From: Herminiimonas sp. CN
GTDB taxonomy: Bacteria > Pseudomonadota > Gammaproteobacteria > Burkholderiales > Burkholderiaceae_D
Length of the DNA: 64,000 nucleotides
Assembly (NCBI RefSeq): GCF_000622895.1
Contig: NZ_AVCC01000006.1
Location: forward strand, 1-64,000
Direction: 5' to 3'
Both the position numbers and the translations under genes were made by a program. Of the stretch, positions 1 to 10,325 are shown piece by piece. Position 1 is the first letter of the stretch, and each line of letters starts with the position of its first letter. The notes under the pieces are model-generated. The model worked only from the letters and a program-made list of their open reading frames with translations. It searched no databases and was not told where the DNA came from.

Positions 1-667
1 GGCGTGCTACTTTACCCGCTCTCGCAGATGGGCGGACAAGACAATGACAAAGGAAAGGAAATAAGTGGCGCGTCGACCGGAACACGCACGAACCAAAAAT
101 GCGCGAGGGTCTTAAGTAAAAACTTTCCAGTACTACCAAGTGGAGTATTATTTTATGTGCGCTAATTTTAATATGCGGAAAATAATATAAAAATATTCAT
201 ACTCCCTGTTTATTAAAATCTCCGGCGCCCAGCCTCCAAGCCCGTTCGCACTTCCCAGGCGCTCGCGGACAATACCAACTCCCGCGCAATTCCTGCTTGC
301 ATATACTTTTACCGAAACCGGTCAACCAATTCTCCTGCATCGCGTTTACCGCCCATGCGCTTTCTACATTCACGCTGCTTGCGATGAAATTTCAAAAAGA
401 TGCATGCGGCGTGTCTTTTTCTGTTCCGCCGAAGGGGTGCTGCAACTGCGCCGGTCCGACTCAAAACACCAAAGCATCCGTGTTCGGCAAAGCCGGTACG
501 CTTGGCTTTGTTGATTGGACGCCACACTGCAGGAGCCATAATCCGATCAAGCGCTTTCCGAGCGCCCGAAAATAATATACCGTCTTTTTTTGCTCGCCTC
601 GGAGCCGAATGAACATGGCGATTACGCTACGAGCAGCTTTACCTCTTCCTGACCTGCCAATCAAAAC
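1..667. other. Intergenic or undetermined left end of the window
   Basis: I see no convincing gene in this stretch. One forward frame is open from the window edge to about 165, but it has no recognisable motif and could be a chance run or the tail of a gene outside the window. The part around 120-230 is clearly AT-rich compared with the rest and carries a copy of the dispersed repeat listed at 172-208. The short frames at 300-660 overlap each other on both strands and show no family resemblance, so I did not call them. Confidence 0.5.
172..208 (+). repeat. Partial copy of the dispersed intergenic repeat
   Basis: TATGCGG at 172-178 is followed, about 20 bases later, by CATACTCCCTG at 198-208. 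The full copies at 59691-59740 and 46209-46258 have a left palindrome arm CCGCATA as well; here that arm is degenerate. The copy lies between genes. Confidence 0.55.
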
Positions 668-1273
668 ATGGACATCAACCCTTTGGACACAATCGAATCA
701 CTGGACGACGCCGGCACCAAAGACCGCGCATCGATGCGGCTGAACATGCTGGTGGCAATTACGGTGGCGATCCTGGCAACCTTCTTGGGCATCTGCAAAG
801 TCAAGGACGACAATATCGTGCAGGGCATGCAGCAGGCGCAGGCCAACAAGCTCGATCACTGGGCGTTTTATCAGGCGCGCAACATCCGGGAAGAAATCGC
901 CAAATCGACGCTGATGCAACTGCGCCTGGCGGCCGCCGGACGCCCGCCGGCGGAACAGGGTGCTTACGCAACGGCAATCAGGGATTATGAAAAAGTTGTT
1001 GCGGAGCAAGCCGGCAAAAAGGCGGAGCTGCAGCAGCAAGCGGACCAGGACCAGAAAGATTACGATGCCGCCAACTTCCGCGACGATCAGTTCGACCTGT
1101 CGGACGCGTTGATCGCGATTGCGATTTCCTTGTTGGCGGTCACCGCACTGACGCACCAGCGCTGGCTGTACTTTGCGGCACTGGTGCCGACCGGATTCGG
1201 GATCCTGATGGGTCTGGCCGGGTTGCTGGGCTGGTCGCTTCATCCAACCGCGCTAATCCAACTGCTGTCCTGA
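668..1273 (+). CDS. DUF4337 family membrane protein
   Basis: A 201-residue protein matching the DUF4337 type: a short acidic N-terminus, one membrane segment at about residues 27-45, a charged, probably coiled-coil middle (about 55-135, rich in Glu, Gln and Lys, including a QQQADQDQKDYDA stretch), then two C-terminal membrane segments at about 143-162 and 168-197. No enzyme motif is visible and the family has no assigned role. It starts at an ATG and stands alone, about 100 bases before the peptide synthetase. Location in the inner membrane is inferred from the hydrophobic segments. Confidence 0.7.
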   Translation: MDINPLDTIESLDDAGTKDRASMRLNMLVAITVAILATFLGICKVKDDNIVQGMQQAQANKLDHWAFYQARNIREEIAKSTLMQLRLAAAGRPPAEQGAYATAIRDYEKVVAEQAGKKAELQQQADQDQKDYDAANFRDDQFDLSDALIAIAISLLAVTALTHQRWLYFAALVPTGFGILMGLAGLLGWSLHPTALIQLLS

Positions 1274-1343
1274 CAAAGGCGCCGATTCCGCAATTCAAAT
1301 TCACGCATAAACCCGTAATCCAATCCTGTTTTTCATTTATCTT

Positions 1344-1369
1344 GCAGACCGGAATCAATTCCGGTCTGC
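1344..1369 (+). repeat. Perfect 12-bp inverted repeat upstream of the peptide synthetase
   Basis: Arms GCAGACCGGAAT (1344-1355) and ATTCCGGTCTGC (1358-1369) are separated by two bases. The right arm ends 12 bases before the ATG at 1382, where no clear Shine-Dalgarno sequence is present. It could be an operator, a hairpin that controls translation, or a weak terminator for the DUF4337 gene; only a short T-rich stretch follows. Confidence 0.6.
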
Positions 1370-1381
1370 GCATTGTTTTAT

Positions 1382-4300
1382 ATGACTCAATCTCCACTTG
1401 CCGACCTCGACCTTTCCGCAACCATTGCCGACCATCTTCATGAAGTCGCGCATCCCGACATCCTGCTTGGGCCAATCGAACCTGAACTGATCCGCCATGA
1501 AATTCTGGCCGACCTGCTCGAAGCCACTGCCGCGCGCATGCCGCATCAGGTTGCGTTGATTTTCGGCGCACGGCAGTTGACTTACCATGATCTCAATGAG
1601 CAGGCCGGACGGGTCGCGGCACGATTGATCGAAGCGGGCGTGCGCCCCGGCCATATCGTCGGCCTGTGGTTGCCGCGCGGCATCGATTTACTGGTGATGC
1701 AGGCCGGCATTGCCAAGGCCGGCGCAGCATGGCTGCCGTTCGACGCCGACACGCCGGTGGAGCGGATCGCAATCTGCCTTGAGGATGCGCATGCGGCCGG
1801 CATCGTGAGTTGCGAACAGTTTGTTCCGGAACTCGGGCGACAGGCGCACAAGGTATGGGTGGCCGAGACCCTGCTGAGCCCGATCGCGTCGCCGCAGGCG
1901 CTGCTGCAACGGCACAAGGCGCTGTCGCAGCACCCGGCCTATGTGATTTACACGTCTGGCTCGACCGGCAAGCCAAAAGGCATCGAAATCACGCAGGGCA
2001 GCATTTGCCACTTCCTGCGCAGCGAAAATGCGGTGCTCGGCGTGCGCGCCGGCGACCGCGTGTACCAGGGCTTTTCGGTCGCGTTCGACATGTCGTTCGA
2101 GGAAATCTGGATCAGCTACCTGGTCGGCGCCACGCTTTGGATCGCGCCCAAGGAAGTGGCCTGCGACCCCGAAGCGCTGCCGCGCGCGCTGGCCGAGCAC
2201 CAGGTCACGGTGCTGCATGCGGTGCCGACCCTGCTGGCTCTGTTCAGCCAAGAGATACCGAGCCTGCGTCTGATCAACCTCGGCGGCGAAATGTGCCCGC
2301 AAGCGCTGGTCGGCCGCTGGACCCGGCCCGGCCGCCAACTGTTTAACACCTACGGCCCGACCGAAGCCACAGTCTCGGCCAGCCTGGCCGAGTTGCAGGC
2401 GGAGGAGCCGGTCACGATCGGCATTCCGCTGCCGAACTACGGCATGCTGATCATCGACCCCGCCAGCGCAGACCAGTTGACGTTGTTGCCGCGCGGCGCA
2501 ACCGGCGAGCTGTGCATCACCGGCCCCGGCATCGCGGCCGGCTATCTGGGCCGACCGGACTTGAGCGCGGAGAAATTCCTGCCCAATCCGTGGGCTTGCG
2601 GCACCTCGGACCGGCGCCTGTACCGCACCGGCGACCTGGCGCGGATCGATGCCGACGGCCGGGTGCAATGTCTGGGGCGCACCGACGATCAGGTGAAGAT
2701 CCGCGGCTTCCGGGTCGAGCTGGGCGAAATCGAAGCGGTGCTGGCGCGCCAACCCGGCATCGGCACCGTGGCGGTGGTGCTGCAGCACGACGCCGGCATC
2801 GACCAGCTGATTGCCTTCATCGTGCCGGAAAACAACACCGATGTTTCCACCGCCGCCTTGCGCCAGGCGCTCGGCGCCTGCCTGCCGCCGTATATGGTGC
2901 CTGGGCAGTTTGTGACGCTGCCAGAGATGCCGCGCCTGACCTCGGGCAAGATCGACCGCAAGACGCTGAAAGCCCAGCCGCTGGCCTTCGGCAACGCCGC
3001 TGCGGCGGATTCGGACCAGCCCGAAACGCCGGCCGAAGTCGCGCTGTTCGCCGCACTGGCCATACTCTTTCCCGGCCAGCCGATCCGCCGCAGCGCGGAT
3101 TTCTTTTCCGATCTGGGCGGCCACTCGCTGTTTGCGGCGCGGCTGGCGTCCGCCCTGCGCGCCGAACCGCGCTTTGCCCACGTGACGGTGCGCGACATTT
3201 ACCAGAACCGCACCATCGGCCGCATTGCGGCGGTACTGGGCGAAGCGCAGGAAGCCGGGCCGGCGCTGGATCTGAGCTGGCAGGCGCCGTCGGCCCTGCA
3301 GCGCTGGCTGTGCGGCGCGGCGCAGGCCGCCGCCGTACCTTGGCTGGTGGCGCTGCGCATGATGCAATGGCTGGCGCCGTTCTTTACCTACCACTTCTAT
3401 ACCGGCGACCCGGACGACTCGATTGCGCTGGCCATCTGCGCCTCGGTCGGCGTATTCCTGCTGACGACGGTGCTGGAATTCGGCCTCGCGATTGCCGGCA
3501 AATGGCTGATCGCCGGCAAACTCAAGGCCGGCCGCTATCCGCTGTGGGGCCTGACCTATTACCGCTGGTGGCTGGCGGACCGGATGATCGAGGCGGCACC
3601 GACCTATCTGCTGAGCGGCTCTTCGCTCTACGCCTGGTGGCTGCGGGCGCTCGGCGCAGAAATCGGACCGGATGTGGTGATCGGTTCGATCACGCTGCGC
3701 GCCCCCGACCTGCTGCAGATCGGCGCCGGCAGCAGCATCGGCAATGCGGTCAACTTCGAGAACGCCCGGGTCGAGCACGGCGAACTGCGACTCGGCATGA
3801 TCGCCGTCGCGCAGGAGGCGTGCATCGGCTCCTATGCAGTGCTGGAAGGCAATACCAGCATCGGCGCCTTCGGCCATCTGGAAGGCCAGTCGGCCCTGAG
3901 CGATGGGCAGGCGGTGCCGGCCGACCGGATCTGGAGCGGCTCGCCGGCGCGCGACACCGGCGCCTTCGACCCCGCAACCAACCCGGCGCGCCCGGCGGTC
4001 TCGCGCACCCGGCTGGCGGGCGAGGCAGCGTTCTTTGCCTTTGGAGCGCTGCTGATCACGATCCTGTTTTTCATGCCGGTGTTTCCGAGCTTCATCCTGA
4101 TCGACTGGCTTGACAATACCGAGCGCTTTCCGTGGCTGGAGACTAATCAGCTGCCGTTTCAACTGATCAAATATTTTGTGCTGGCGTTTCCTGCCACCGC
4201 AGTGCTGATCGTCTGCACTGCGCTGCTGTCGGCCGGGATCCGCTGGAGCGTGCTGCCGCGCCTGCAGGCCGGCAGCTGGCCGGTGCACAGCAACGTCTAT

Positions 4301-5440
4301 TGCAGCAAATGGCTGGTCAACCAGATCCAGGAATCCAGCCTGAGCGTACTGCACGGCGTGTATGCCACGGTGTTCGCGCCGTTCTGGTACCGCCTGCTGG
4401 GCGCCAAGGTCGGCCGCGATGCCGAAATCTCGACCGCGCTGGGCGTGGTGCCGGACATGCTGACGCTGGGCGACGAAACCTTCATCGCCGACGCGGTGCT
4501 GCTGGGCGATGAGCAGATCGACGGCGGCTGGATGCGCCTGCAACCGACGGTGATTTCGCGCCGCAGCTTCGTCGGCAATGGCGCCTACATACCGGACGGC
4601 ACCACCTTACCGGAAAACGTCCTGATCGGCGTCCATTCGCGCGCACCGGACAACGCACTGATGCGCGACGGCGACACCTGGCTCGGCTCGCCGCCGATCA
4701 ACCTGCCGGCGCGCGAACAGGTACGCGGCTTTCCGGAGGAACTCACCTTCCATCCGTCACGCTGGCGCCGGCTCGGCCGCACTCTGGTGGAAGCGACCCG
4801 CATCGTCACCCCGCACGCGATCGTGATCGCCGTCGGCTACACGCTGGTACTGAACGTGATGCCGCTGGCTGGCGCCGGGCAGTGGAGCGCGGTGGTGCGG
4901 ATCCTGACCGTCGCCGGCCTGCTGTACGGGGTCGGCACCTTCCTCTTCGTGGTGCTGCTGAAATGGCTGCTGCTGCGGCGCTACCGCCAATGCAGCGTGC
5001 CGATGTGGACGCCCTTCGTCTGGCTGTCGGAAGCCGTCACCAACCTGTACGAAGGCATCGCGGTGCCGAACCTGCTGGTCTACCTGCGCGGCACGCCCTG
5101 GCTGCCGCTGGCCTTCAATCTGCTGGGCTGCCGCATCGGCCGCGGCGTCTACCTCAACACCACCGACATCACCGAATTCGACTGCGTGAGGATCGGCGAC
5201 CACAGCGAACTCAACGCCCTGTCCTGCCCGCAGACCCATCTGTTCGAAGACCGGGTGATGAAGATCGACCATGTCAGCATCGGCAGCCGGGTCTACATGG
5301 GGCCGCGCAGCGCAGTGCTGTACAGCGCGGTGGTGGCGGACAACGTCAAGCTGGGCGCCCTGACGCTGGTAATGAAGGGCGAATTCATTCCGGCCGCATC
5401 GAGCTGGCGCGGCTGCCCGGCGGCGCCAGCGCGCCACTAG
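1382..5440 (+). CDS. Pls/PosA-family single-module non-ribosomal peptide synthetase
   Basis: About 1352 residues with the architecture of epsilon-poly-lysine synthetase (Pls) and the poly-ornithine enzyme PosA. The adenylation domain (about 30-530) has YTSGSTGKPKG near 190, NTYGPTEA near 321, YRTGDLARI, GRTDDQVKIRGFRVELGEIE near 433-452 and SGKIDRK near 522. The carrier domain carries GGHSL with the pantetheine-accepting Ser582. From about 660 onward membrane segments alternate with three hexapeptide-repeat (left-handed beta-helix) domains beginning near 757 (LGAEIGPDVVIG), 1006 (LGAKVGRDAEIS) and 1249 (LGCRIGRGVYL). There is no ordinary condensation or thioesterase domain, so the terminal domains probably join monomers into a homopolymer or attach one amino acid to an acceptor. 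The substrate cannot be read safely. ATG 1382 is preferred over an in-frame TTG at 1373. Confidence 0.88.
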   Translation: MTQSPLADLDLSATIADHLHEVAHPDILLGPIEPELIRHEILADLLEATAARMPHQVALIFGARQLTYHDLNEQAGRVAARLIEAGVRPGHIVGLWLPRGIDLLVMQAGIAKAGAAWLPFDADTPVERIAICLEDAHAAGIVSCEQFVPELGRQAHKVWVAETLLSPIASPQALLQRHKALSQHPAYVIYTSGSTGKPKGIEITQGSICHFLRSENAVLGVRAGDRVYQGFSVAFDMSFEEIWISYLVGATLWIAPKEVACDPEALPRALAEHQVTVLHAVPTLLALFSQEIPSLRLINLGGEMCPQALVGRWTRPGRQLFNTYGPTEATVSASLAELQAEEPVTIGIPLPNYGMLIIDPASADQLTLLPRGATGELCITGPGIAAGYLGRPDLSAEKFLPNPWACGTSDRRLYRTGDLARIDADGRVQCLGRTDDQVKIRGFRVELGEIEAVLARQPGIGTVAVVLQHDAGIDQLIAFIVPENNTDVSTAALRQALGACLPPYMVPGQFVTLPEMPRLTSGKIDRKTLKAQPLAFGNAAAADSDQPETPAEVALFAALAILFPGQPIRRSADFFSDLGGHSLFAARLASALRAEPRFAHVTVRDIYQNRTIGRIAAVLGEAQEAGPALDLSWQAPSALQRWLCGAAQAAAVPWLVALRMMQWLAPFFTYHFYTGDPDDSIALAICASVGVFLLTTVLEFGLAIAGKWLIAGKLKAGRYPLWGLTYYRWWLADRMIEAAPTYLLSGSSLYAWWLRALGAEIGPDVVIGSITLRAPDLLQIGAGSSIGNAVNFENARVEHGELRLGMIAVAQEACIGSYAVLEGNTSIGAFGHLEGQSALSDGQAVPADRIWSGSPARDTGAFDPATNPARPAVSRTRLAGEAAFFAFGALLITILFFMPVFPSFILIDWLDNTERFPWLETNQLPFQLIKYFVLAFPATAVLIVCTALLSAGIRWSVLPRLQAGSWPVHSNVYCSKWLVNQIQESSLSVLHGVYATVFAPFWYRLLGAKVGRDAEISTALGVVPDMLTLGDETFIADAVLLGDEQIDGGWMRLQPTVISRRSFVGNGAYIPDGTTLPENVLIGVHSRAPDNALMRDGDTWLGSPPINLPAREQVRGFPEELTFHPSRWRRLGRTLVEATRIVTPHAIVIAVGYTLVLNVMPLAGAGQWSAVVRILTVAGLLYGVGTFLFVVLLKWLLLRRYRQCSVPMWTPFVWLSEAVTNLYEGIAVPNLLVYLRGTPWLPLAFNLLGCRIGRGVYLNTTDITEFDCVRIGDHSELNALSCPQTHLFEDRVMKIDHVSIGSRVYMGPRSAVLYSAVVADNVKLGALTLVMKGEFIPAASSWRGCPAAPARH

Positions 5441-5452
5441 GGCGCAGCAACC

Positions 5453-6067
5453 ATGGACAGCCCCCTGCTCGCCGTCCATCCCTGGCCCGCATCCGCGCCT
5501 CTAGTGCGGGCCGCCAGCCAGGCGCAGGGAGATTTGCTGGTGGTTGGCGTAGCCACGCCAATGAGCAGCAATCGGGATTTCGGCCGGGCCCAGATTCGGC
5601 AGGCGCTACGCGCAGCGCTGGCCATCCTGCTTGATCTGCCGCCGGAAGAAATCGAACTCCGGTCGGTGCCGGGGCAGCCGCTGCGCATCGCCCGGTCCAA
5701 CCCGCCAGGCATGCGCATCGGGCTGTCCGTCAGCCACCAGCCCGGCCTGGTGCTGGGGGCGATCTGCCTGCAGGGCGCGGTCGGCATCGACCTGATGCGG
5801 GTCGAATACCATGCAGAACAGGATTGGCAAGCGGTGGCGCGCGACTACCTGGGCCCACACGCCTGCGCACGGATCACCCGCCATCCGCCCGCGCTGCGCC
5901 CGCAAGCCTTCGCGCAGGAATGGACCCGCCTCGAAGCCGGCCTGAAATGCCACGGCCAGGCGCTGACCGAATGGCAGCCCGCGCTGGAGCGCAGCATGCA
6001 GCGCTGCCGCCTCTCCGGGCTGGCCCTGCCGGCCGGCCTGGTCGGCAGCGTCGCCACCTGCTCCTGA
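5453..6067 (+). CDS. 4'-phosphopantetheinyl transferase, Sfp type
   Basis: A 204-residue protein that starts 12 bases after the synthetase stop, so the two are almost certainly co-transcribed. It carries the superfamily signatures: a (V)GIDLM magnesium-binding motif in the middle and EWTRLEAGLKCHG toward the C-terminus, corresponding to the W-x-x-K-E-A-x-x-K motif with the first Lys replaced by Leu. The SVSHQPG stretch fits the conserved Ser-His region. Its expected job is to transfer the phosphopantetheine arm of coenzyme A to Ser582 of the upstream synthetase. The changed Lys makes activity slightly less certain, though the Glu and second Lys are kept. Confidence 0.82.
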   Translation: MDSPLLAVHPWPASAPLVRAASQAQGDLLVVGVATPMSSNRDFGRAQIRQALRAALAILLDLPPEEIELRSVPGQPLRIARSNPPGMRIGLSVSHQPGLVLGAICLQGAVGIDLMRVEYHAEQDWQAVARDYLGPHACARITRHPPALRPQAFAQEWTRLEAGLKCHGQALTEWQPALERSMQRCRLSGLALPAGLVGSVATCS

Positions 6068-6127
6068 GCCGCCGGCACGCGCGGCAAGACATTGCGCAAC
6101 ATCGGCGCCGAGAGTTGCGTTATCGAA

Positions 6128-6156
6128 TTGACAGATGCGCGCTTGGGCAATATAAA
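6128..6156 (+). promoter_or_regulatory. Strong sigma-70-type promoter before the elongation factor G gene
   Basis: TTGACA at 6128-6133, then exactly 17 bases, then TATAAA at 6151-6156 followed by TAAT. This is almost the full consensus. A transcript would start near 6163, about 250 bases before the GTG start of the EF-G gene. Confidence 0.7.
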
Positions 6157-6413
6157 TAATCCATGTTGCTCCTGCCCACCAAAAATACCGAAGGCATCAG
6201 GCAAGGCGCAGCGGGATTGCGCAACGGCTGCGGATCGCCTGAAATACTACTATCCGTATGTTTTTTATCCGCAATGAAGTATTAGGAAAAATGGCATTAA
6301 AATGACGATACCCTCTATTTTTAATCGATAACGCCGGATCGCAAAACAGGTTGCTGCAGGCCGTTCCCTTGCCGCGCAAGGCGCAAGACGAATTTTCCAA
6401 AAAGGAAAGCATC
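6157..6413 (+). other. Long untranslated leader of the EF-G gene
   Basis: About 250 bases between the predicted transcription start and the GTG at 6414, with no convincing gene. A small forward frame (6092-6277) overlaps the promoter itself and is not credible. I could not identify a known riboswitch or a clear terminator/antiterminator pair. The length is unusual for a housekeeping gene and leaves room for leader regulation. Confidence 0.45.
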
Positions 6414-8528
<2,115 letters not shown>

Positions 8529-8559
8529 CAGAAACTGAATGCGAATTCATGCTGGGTGA

Positions 8560-8751
8560 CGCGCAATAAAAACACTGCTGCCGCTCTTGTGGTTCAGGAC
8601 GGTTCCGGCGCGTTGCGCTACTGCCCCAGGTGATGAGAGAGCTCGACCTGAAGCATGCGTTCTGCCAGCATTTTTTTGCGCTGCCAAAACAGCCCCGCAC
8701 CGGCAGGCTGTCAGGGGCAATCCCGTCAAGCAACTCGCGCGCCTGCGTCAC
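8560..8751 (-). pseudogene. Remnant of an IS256-type transposase N-terminus
   Basis: Read on the minus strand from 8751, the sequence gives TQARELLDGIAPDSLPVRG; after a frame change at a run of seven A bases it continues KKMLAERMLQVELSHHLG, and in a third frame NHKSGSSVFIA. This resembles the start of IS256-family transposases (ELL..G..P...F...GL...KKALAERML.AEL.HHL, then NHRNG.S.KTV). Stops and frameshifts show it is dead. It lies exactly between fusA and the accessory block. The rest of the 8529-8871 gap holds nothing I recognise. The assignment is from remembered family pattern only. Confidence 0.42.
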
Positions 8752-8871
8752 ATCACGAACTTACCCGCCTGCCAGGACGAAGCAGTTCTCTGCGCAGCAC
8801 TGCTCTGATGCTGCACTGTACCGTTCCGGCATCGTGACCGGTCACATTGGTCCAGGATATCCAAGAAATCA

Positions 8872-10299
8872 TCATTTCATAATTTTCAGGGTTTGGATGG
8901 AGGTATATTCTTCCAGTCCATAGCGCCCGAACTCGACACCAATCCCAGACTGCTTTACTCCGCCAAAAGGTGCATCAGGCTGGATCGCACCATGTTCATT
9001 CACCCATGCTGTGCCACACTCAAGACGCAGCGCCAATTCTGCAGCCTTGGCCCGGTCGTTTGACCAGATGGAGCCTCCTAGCCCATTGGGGCTGTTGTTT
9101 GCGCGACGAATGACATCATCAATGTCGGAGTATTTGATTACGGGCAGGATAGGGCCAAACGGTTCCTCATCCACGAGGCGGATGCCGTCGGTGACATCCG
9201 CCACCACCGTTGGCTCGTAGAAATAACCCACCCCGTCCATCACTCGACCGCCGCAAAGGAAACGGGCGCCGTGACTCCGGGCATCTTCTGCCAACTCCTG
9301 AACGAAGCTTAGTTGGGCCTGATTTTGCACCGGACCCAACTGGGTTTCGGGACTCATGCCATTCCCAACGATCGTCTTCCGTGCGATGCTCGCAAGTTCA
9401 GCGCACAGTTCTTCGTAGATACTCTCGTGTACGTAAAGGCGCTTGAGACATGCACAAGTCTGACCGTTGTTATTGAAGGCGACGCCAAACAGCTTGGATG
9501 CAATCGCCTTTGGGTCCACATCGGACAGCACTATGCCAGCGTCGTTGCCGCCAAGCTCCAGTGTCATGCGCTTTAAGTTGCCAGCGGCATTTTGCATAAT
9601 CTGCTTGCCGGTCGGGGTCGAGCCGGTGAACACAATTTTGTCAATCCCGGGGTGCTTGGCAATGGCCGCGCCAATCCCGGATCCGGATCTTCCGGTCACA
9701 ATGTTCAACACTCCCGGTGGCAGGATGGCATTGGCTAGCTCGACGAAACGTAAGGTCGCCACCGGGGTAAGTTCGGAGGGCTTGAGCACCACTGTATTTC
9801 CGGCACGCAGAGCCGGAATAACGTGCCAGATGGCAATCATCAGCGGCCAGTTCCAAGGAGTGATGGATCCAACCACTCCGAGCGGCTTTCGGTGCACTTC
9901 GATGCGTGCCTCATCGTTATCCTGGATCACTTCCACCGGCAGTTGCAAATCGGCGGTAACGTGGGTCCATGCGATGGCTCCGCCGACCTCCATTCCCGAA
10001 CCAACACCATTGAGACCATTGAGAGGTTTACCGTTCTCCTTGGTAACCAATTCCATCAATTCGGGCATATTAGCTTCCAGGGCGGCGCCGATCGCGTGTA
10101 TCAGGCGCTGGCGCTCCGCGTCCGGAGTGCTGCTCCACGCCGGAAAGGCAGCCCGGGCAGCAACAACCGCGTCATCGACATGCGAAATATTACCCGCCGC
10201 AGCCTGAGCAAATGCTTCCCCCGTCGCCGGGTTGATGACCGGAAAGGTACTGTCCGCGAACACCGGCTTGCCATCGATAATCATAAAATAATTTTTCAT
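8872..10299 (-). CDS. NAD(P)-dependent aldehyde dehydrogenase
   Basis: A complete 475-residue aldehyde dehydrogenase. Visible motifs include the cofactor-binding TPWNWPLMI and KPSELTP segments, FTGSTPTGK, LELGGND with the general-base Glu, GQTCACLKRLYV with the catalytic Cys, EEPFGPILPV and the C-terminal PFGGVKQSGIG. An AAAGGA Shine-Dalgarno precedes the ATG. It is the last gene of the minus-strand block headed by the amine dehydrogenase genes. The likely role is cytoplasmic oxidation of the aldehyde released by amine oxidation to a carboxylic acid, analogous to the phenylacetaldehyde dehydrogenases found with similar clusters. The exact substrate is not evident. Confidence 0.88.
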   Translation of the reverse strand: MKNYFMIIDGKPVFADSTFPVINPATGEAFAQAAAGNISHVDDAVVAARAAFPAWSSTPDAERQRLIHAIGAALEANMPELMELVTKENGKPLNGLNGVGSGMEVGGAIAWTHVTADLQLPVEVIQDNDEARIEVHRKPLGVVGSITPWNWPLMIAIWHVIPALRAGNTVVLKPSELTPVATLRFVELANAILPPGVLNIVTGRSGSGIGAAIAKHPGIDKIVFTGSTPTGKQIMQNAAGNLKRMTLELGGNDAGIVLSDVDPKAIASKLFGVAFNNNGQTCACLKRLYVHESIYEELCAELASIARKTIVGNGMSPETQLGPVQNQAQLSFVQELAEDARSHGARFLCGGRVMDGVGYFYEPTVVADVTDGIRLVDEEPFGPILPVIKYSDIDDVIRRANNSPNGLGGSIWSNDRAKAAELALRLECGTAWVNEHGAIQPDAPFGGVKQSGIGVEFGRYGLEEYTSIQTLKIMK

Positions 10300-10325
10300 A
10301 TGTTTTCCTTTGGTTTCTTGGCTTA

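Noticed and set aside
1-165. Forward frame open from the window edge
   Set aside because: 54 codons without a stop, but no family resemblance and an AT-rich non-coding look at its end; the window edge prevents a decision.
1688-4543. A 951-codon open frame on the strand opposite the synthetase
   Set aside because: It is the mirror of a GC-rich real gene; its translation is Arg/Gln/His/Ala-rich with no motif, while the forward frame has all the adenylation and carrier motifs.
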